Below are positions 58,701-64,000 of a stretch of 64,000 bases of DNA, one piece after another. A model generated the notes under the pieces. The model made no database searches, had not been told where the DNA came from, and saw only the letters and a list, made by a program, of their open reading frames with translations. The first letter of the stretch is position 1, and every line of letters starts with the position of its first letter. A program made the position numbers and the translations under genes. This stretch comes from Pseudoscleropodium purum (Eukaryota > Streptophyta > Bryopsida > Hypnales > Brachytheciaceae). The DNA lies in NCBI GenBank assembly GCA_963969395.1, contig OZ017802.1, positions 3,846,501-3,910,500 on the forward strand, in the 5' to 3' direction.

Positions 58701-60002
58701 AGCTTGGAACTGAGACTTTAAAGACTTTGCAGTGCCTCACAACCAGTGGTTTGCCTCCACCTGTCTGGTTCAAACCCTAGCTCTCCCATTCAGAATTTGT
58801 ATTTCAGCCTCTCAGCCTGATAAAGCATGCGACCTCATGCTGAGACTAAATAAAAAGGATGACCTCAATATTGTTTCTTATATTATGCAAAATATTAATG
58901 CAGCTACTTAGAATTTGAATAACTAGAACCTTAAAATTTTGAATAATTCGAATTTGCACGTACTATCGTAACTAGTCACCTGGGTGTTCTCAAAATGCAA
59001 TTTTCTTCGGAGTTTTGGCAGGGAAAGAAGTCAGTCTCCCACGGTATGACAAGGTATTGGTTCCTCTTCCTTGGATTATGCTGATGCCGTAATTAATGGG
59101 GATCTAAACATCCTATTTCTGGTGTTCTATACTCTTAAGGTGCAATCTTTTGAATGTTGCAGTCTGCAAATGATGGTTTAGGGGACCGTGCCGATCCATC
59201 TCAATGGACAAAGATCGAGGGTCCTGTGAAGGTATGGTGTTTTTCTTCTCCTTGAACTGATATGAATTTATTGTCACGATCGTTTCAAGTGTCAGTGCCT
59301 TGGTCACCATAGGATATCATGAATTTTCCCCGAATTGAATTTCAGAATGTGTGAAGCAGTGCCTTGCAAATGGTGGTCTACTTGATGGAGGCCAACTTTG
59401 TGAATTTGTTGCAAGCTTTTTATATAGAATCGAATCTTTTTATAATTTTCCGCTGCTGTGTTAGTTTGGTACTTAGGTTCGCTCATGCCTGAGCAAAAAT
59501 AAAGTCTCGTCCCTTATTAACCTGAGCAAGAGTTGCCAACATAATTCACTGAGGGCTTGCACAGGTGGTGCTATTTGAAGGCTGGATGCTCGGGTTTGAG
59601 CCGCAAAAAGAATCTCTTGTTACTTCCGTTGATCCCCAGGTATGCCAATAGTTCGTTGTTCTCAAGAGTTGCATTAAGAATTTCAAGTGAAAAGCTATAT
59701 GCGAGTTAGTTTCTTCCCATTGTGGTCTGATCTTAATACTAGCGTTGGTACAGCTTGCTCCTGTGAACAGACATTTGGCAGCATACTACGATGCCTGGCA
59801 CAAAATGATCAACTCATGGGTCATCATCCAAGTCGACGACCCTAATTGGGTGTTCCGGTGGCGTTTGCAGGTGTTAAAATAGGCACTTCCATGCTTACTC
59901 AATGAGCCAAATAAATCTGACTTATTTAATTTGATGTTGATGTTGACGTTAAAATGTATTGCAAGAAGTGTAATATCCACGGAGTATACACACATACACA
60001 CA

Positions 60003-60035
<33 letters not shown>

Positions 60036-60917
60036 ACACACACACACACATATATATACTGTGTAAGAAAAAGGGGGGGTTCTAGTAAAACTTGATTGTT
60101 TCAGGAACTTTAAACATCATAAAGAGAATCTTCCCCATGATTCATAGGGAAGTTCCTGAAACAGTATAATTTTACTGAAAACATTGTCATATGTACTTTA
60201 GAATCTTGTAATGGTTCAGGAATTTGCAGTGTGAGGTCGAGATGAGACTAAATTTTGGATTATGTTGGTCAGGCCGAGGTTGCAATGAGAGCGGATGGAA
60301 AGGCAGGCATGACAGACGAGCAGGTTAGTGCCGAACCACTTCTTCTGTAACTGATGTTGTGAAAAGTGAAGTGTAGTATTGTCTTCATTGTGCAACTTGC
60401 ACTGCGTGTTTCTGAACTGGAGCAATGTCAGATGGCCTCCTCTAAAAGCTTGCATTGGCTCAAAATTTAAAGTGTCGAAACTAAAAGGATGCTTTAGTTT
60501 GTTGCTTAGTGACGGCTAGAAAACTGACAAGCAGACCATTTCTGTAAGAATGGTAAATGCAAAAAGTCTAGATATGATCAATTTGCACTGAAACAACTTG
60601 AATTGTGAAAAATTTCGAAGTCTTCAAGTTGGCAGTCAGTTTCTCAGATGCCATTCTTGGCTATACCTAATCTTAGTTGCAATTTGTCCATGTGAGACTG
60701 AGAAATCAGACCTCATTGAAACATGATTGCCATGAAATTTACTCCGATATAGCTTACCCTACCTTGTGTTTTGCTCCAGGTGGTGGATTTTGTTTCAAGA
60801 TACATACCTGCTTATAAAGCCTATTTGCCAGCCTTATATGACCAGGGACCAAACGGTGCAATTGAGGAGCACACGTTGATGCTTCACATAGATGAGGACC
60901 GCAACCCCCTTGGCTAA
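55800..60917 (+). CDS. GLYK: D-glycerate 3-kinase, plastid, 411 aa
   Basis: It phosphorylates D-glycerate to 3-phosphoglycerate, the last step of the photorespiratory cycle in chloroplasts. Twelve exons in consistent phase: 55800-56062, 57064-57301, 57903-57982, 58101-58152, 58460-58501, 58670-58748, 59022-59053, 59163-59231, 59565-59639, 59754-59870, 60273-60323 and 60780-60917. Residues 1 to about 60 are Ser/Ala/basic-rich without acidic domain structure, as expected of a transit peptide. Then come GPLLKKIGFTPEKVGQQIDEW, YHYYVPVFLWC, a P-loop in ISAPQGCGKTTIVYS (about 170-184), ISIDDFYLTAAEQ, NPGNRLLE.RGNAGSHDLKLG, VVLFEGWMLGFEP, AYYDAWHKMINSWVIIQVDDP, WRLQAEVAMRADGKAGMTDEQ, and VSRYIPAYKAYLPALY to HIDEDRNPLG and TAA. 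This is complete and colinear with plant GLYK. The first ATG was chosen; ATGs at residues 6 and 10 are alternatives. No lesions. Confidence 0.95.
59985..60060. repeat. (AC)n-(GT)n-(AC)n microsatellite in a GLYK intron
   Basis: ACACATACACACATGTATATG is followed by about 16 GT units, then about eight AC units and TATATATA. The adjacent complementary runs can fold back on each other. It lies in the intron between 59,870 and 60,273. Confidence 0.95.
60088..60182. repeat. Small hairpin repeat in a GLYK intron
   Basis: GTTTCAGGAACTT and AAGTTCCTGAAAC are inverted around AGAGAATCTTCCCCATGAT. Part of it (AGAGAATCTTCTCCATGAT) recurs at about 56,960-56,990 in intron 1, so it may be a tiny dispersed MITE. 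Confidence 0.6.
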
Positions 60918-63900
60918 GTTAGGCCCTCATAGGCCGGCCTCACCTTGTATTTTAAATGAAGCTATTTTGTGATCTGAAATCATTTATTTTTCAGTGTATA
61001 ATTCTTCTTTAGGTGACATCTTTCATTAAAATTCTAGGAGTGTAAGTGGCGTGCAATTTTGAGTTTGAAAGCAATGGTTATAAATTATTTCATGTTTAGG
61101 AGCCAAATTTGTAATTTGTAATTTGCTTGCTGTGTAGGTGAGGCTACCATGTGGCGCTAGGATTTTAAAAAGAGAATGTCTTATTAGGTGACACAATGTA
61201 GAAAATTTCACTGTAGAGGGCCAAATCTTCTTCAATATTTTGTTTTAACTTCATTCTTTTTTCGGACACTTCATGAGGTCATGCTCCAACAATCCACAAA
61301 GCCACAAAGAGGATTGAAGAAAAGATCAATTTTTGAATCTTGGTTAGCAATTTGAAATCATTGGGCATTTTATTGTTTACTATGGGGTCATGATAATACA
61401 AGGTGCATTATTCTTTATGAGCTCAAGTTTTGATTTTATTATACAAGTTTTTGACAAAAGCATGTGCATCATACTCAAACATGCAAGTTTAATTTAGCAT
61501 TATTTAAAAAATTTGAAGATTTTAAAGTAGTTATGGGCATGCATTGAAAAGTAAACAATGTATTGTTTTGAGCATTTGGATCTTATCATGATAAAGAATT
61601 TTAGTCCAAAAATTTTGAGTGTGTATTCTATGAATATCTTTAATGGATGCAAAGCTTTCCTAGTCTAAGCCTTTGAAGCAGTAAGCCATTTTTAAAACTA
61701 TATCAAATGACAATTTATAGTAGGGATTTGTATAGAGCATGAGTCCAAGAGAACATCAATATCAAACTTTTCATCAAAGGTAGTACTTGCTAAACCAAAT
61801 TGGTGCCAAAATTGAAGAGAGTTTCTTATATAGAATAGAGTCTATAAGGAAATTTTGTATTATAAATTGTTTGCTAGAAATCTTTTCTACTTTCTATGTT
61901 CCTTGGCAAAATTCATTTTTCTATAATGTAGTTTGACAATCACAATCATACAAATAGTAGAAATGCCTTTACATTTATTTTCAAATCCATTTCTTGGCCC
62001 ATTAAAGTCAATGAACTATGGGTAGTTTTAGAATTAACCTTAACCCCAAAAGGACCAAGTTGCATTTTTTAGCAACATAGCAATTTTAGGCAACTCATTA
62101 CACAATGGAATTTTTTTCTTTTTTCCTTTGAAATCTTCACACAACATATTAACAAGGTTCTTCTTTAAGGCCCAACAATTTTCAAAACTTTTGACTACAT
62201 AATTAAAAAGTTATTGTATGGTATATAGTTTCTTCTTCAACGGAGCAATCTGGGCAAATAAATAAAATCACTTTTCTCATAAACAAAAATTTGAAATAAG
62301 TTTTCTAGATTTACATATACATGGAAAGCTTTGAATCAAATTTGATTATAATTAATGAGATGAAAGTTATGAAGTGTTTTAGCTTGTGGGAGTTATAGAT
62401 TCTCTACTCTAAAATAAACTTTGAAGTCCTTTATTCAACTTAGTTTTCAATACTTTAAAATTAAAAAAATTATAGGATGTAGATTATTTATTACAACATT
62501 ACAACCAAATTATTACAACATTACAACATTACATTTCAATTGAAATTGACATTTTGTAATTTCATAACTAAATTTTTAACAATTTAGTATTATATATCAT
62601 TCTCTACTTTTTTCTACTTACTATTTTTTTAATATGTATTGTACAATTTCAAATGACCTGAAATTTTTCAAGCATGTAGCCAACTTGCTTTGAAGAATGA
62701 ATCTAAAGAACCACCACCATTTTGGACATTTTTTCATACAAATGTGACCTTATGAAGTGCAACTGCCCTATTTTTCAGAAGGCCAAAAAAAGGATTTTTG
62801 TCAATTCAAATGTAATATCTTGCAATCTACATGGTGAAAATTTCTAAAAAAAATTCTACATCTTCTCAGACCAACATACTACAAGATCCTATGGTTTAAT
62901 ATATTTAAAAATGATTTTTTTTCCTAAAATTTGGTACTCGTACTAGAAATGGTAGTTTTTGGCAAGAACATAGTCAAGAAACTTTAGGGGTTAAGATCTA
63001 AAACTTCAAAATATACAAATTTCACATTTGCATTATATAATAATTATTCTACATTTAAATTCATAAATTATGATATTTACACCAATTCCTAAAACTTTAC
63101 ACTTCAATTTTGAAATTGTTGCCATTTTCTTAAATCTTGTTGAAACAGGGTCATTTTCTTCCAAATTTTTTGCAAAATAAAACATGTGAACTCTCAATTC
63201 TTTTTGAAAAATTTGCATAATCTTTGTACAAAATATTAAGCATTTATTCCAATTGCATCAAATTAATCATAAAAGAAGGTTATCTTTTAAATATTTAAGT
63301 ATTATTTTAGAATTTTAAAAGTTTATTTGAACAAAACATTGATTTAAGAATGCTTTATTGGTTTAGGTCATTTGATTATTGCCTAAAGATTTTAAATCAA
63401 CCTTCATTGTAATCTCTATAATGCTCAATTTCAATAATTTCATATAAACACAAAATGTTGTTCTTGCAAGGTAAATACATCCAAAATCATTATTGATTAC
63501 AAAACTATGTACAAATCTAAATTCTTATCTAGAAATTACAATATTAAATTTGAAAAGTTACCAAGTTTGAACATTATAACCTAATGTCAATTTATTTTAC
63601 ACCTATTAATGGCACTTTAATTGAAAATTTGTAGCTTATTTATACAAAATAGGGCCCCATATTTATCCCACATTTTAAAAAACACATTTAACTATTATGT
63701 ATAAGTATTTTGCTCTACTATGTATTAGTAGAGTACATTTTTAACTTCAAATGCATTGAACTAATACATATTGACGACAAAGTGTTACAATTAGTGGTGA
63801 CATTAGATAGGGTAAATAAGGTATCTTTATTTATTGTCTAAATAATGCATGTTGAATTATTTTGGAATCTTTTTCACTTGCCAATACACCCCAATAAAAA

Positions 63901-64000
63901 TAAAACTTGCTAGGCTTAGTTACTATTTCTAGCGATTATAGGTGTGCATCCATTCTTGCATGTTCATTACTTTGGTTTTATAACATATGATTGATGTTGT
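60918..64000. other. AT-rich intergenic DNA, no gene seen
   Basis: The first about 100 bp are presumably the GLYK 3' UTR. The remainder is stop-dense AT-rich sequence with a short TTACAACA-type tandem repeat at about 62,490-62,540. No gene, RNA or bounded mobile element could be supported. Confidence 0.55.

Overview
This window is nuclear DNA from a land plant. The genes have canonical GT-AG introns. They encode a plant-type four-CH-domain fimbrin, the photorespiratory kinase GLYK, a legume-lectin receptor kinase relic and the CRL4 receptor CDT2. Short, GC-richer gene islands sit in long AT-rich stretches built from decayed transposons and small inverted-repeat elements. The species cannot be fixed from the sequence alone. 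The transposon mix, including a Merlin-type relic and a particular hAT family, suggests a non-flowering lineage more than an angiosperm, but that is inference.

Layout, left to right. 1-4.4 kb (-): the 5' two-thirds or so of a CDT2/DTL gene, fourteen exons with every junction phase consistent, running off the left edge. A cluster of E2F-type sites and a TGACGTCA element lie just upstream. 6.6-9.0 kb (+): a decayed hAT transposase. 11.85-12.66 kb (+): a decayed Merlin (IS1595/ISXO2-like) transposase. 15.3-19.3 kb: a broken L-type lectin receptor kinase (-) between two inverted copies of one hAT-type MITE. The right-hand copy carries a second MITE nested inside it and abuts a duplicated fragment of the fimbrin gene. 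24.4-30.2 kb (-): an intact 14-exon fimbrin predicted at 670 aa. 30.8-50.9 kb: repeat-rich DNA with tandem duplications, an LTR-like stretch, two minisatellite arrays, large hairpins, a third MITE, a SINE-like unit and a CACTA-type foldback element. 50.9-53.5 kb (-): a remnant of a chalcone-isomerase-fold (FAP2-like) gene followed upstream by an intact PhzF-family gene. 55.8-60.9 kb (+): an intact 12-exon D-glycerate 3-kinase predicted at 411 aa with a plastid-type N-terminus. 61-64 kb: AT-rich DNA with no gene seen.

The intact genes are unrelated housekeeping functions: replication licensing/ubiquitination, actin bundling, photorespiration and a PhzF-type isomerase. They do not form a pathway or cluster. 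The notable material is the well-preserved record of transposition and gene decay: four 8-bp target duplications readable by eye (one imperfect), one nested insertion, and a receptor-kinase pseudogene whose first lesions can be identified base by base. I found no convincing new biological system.
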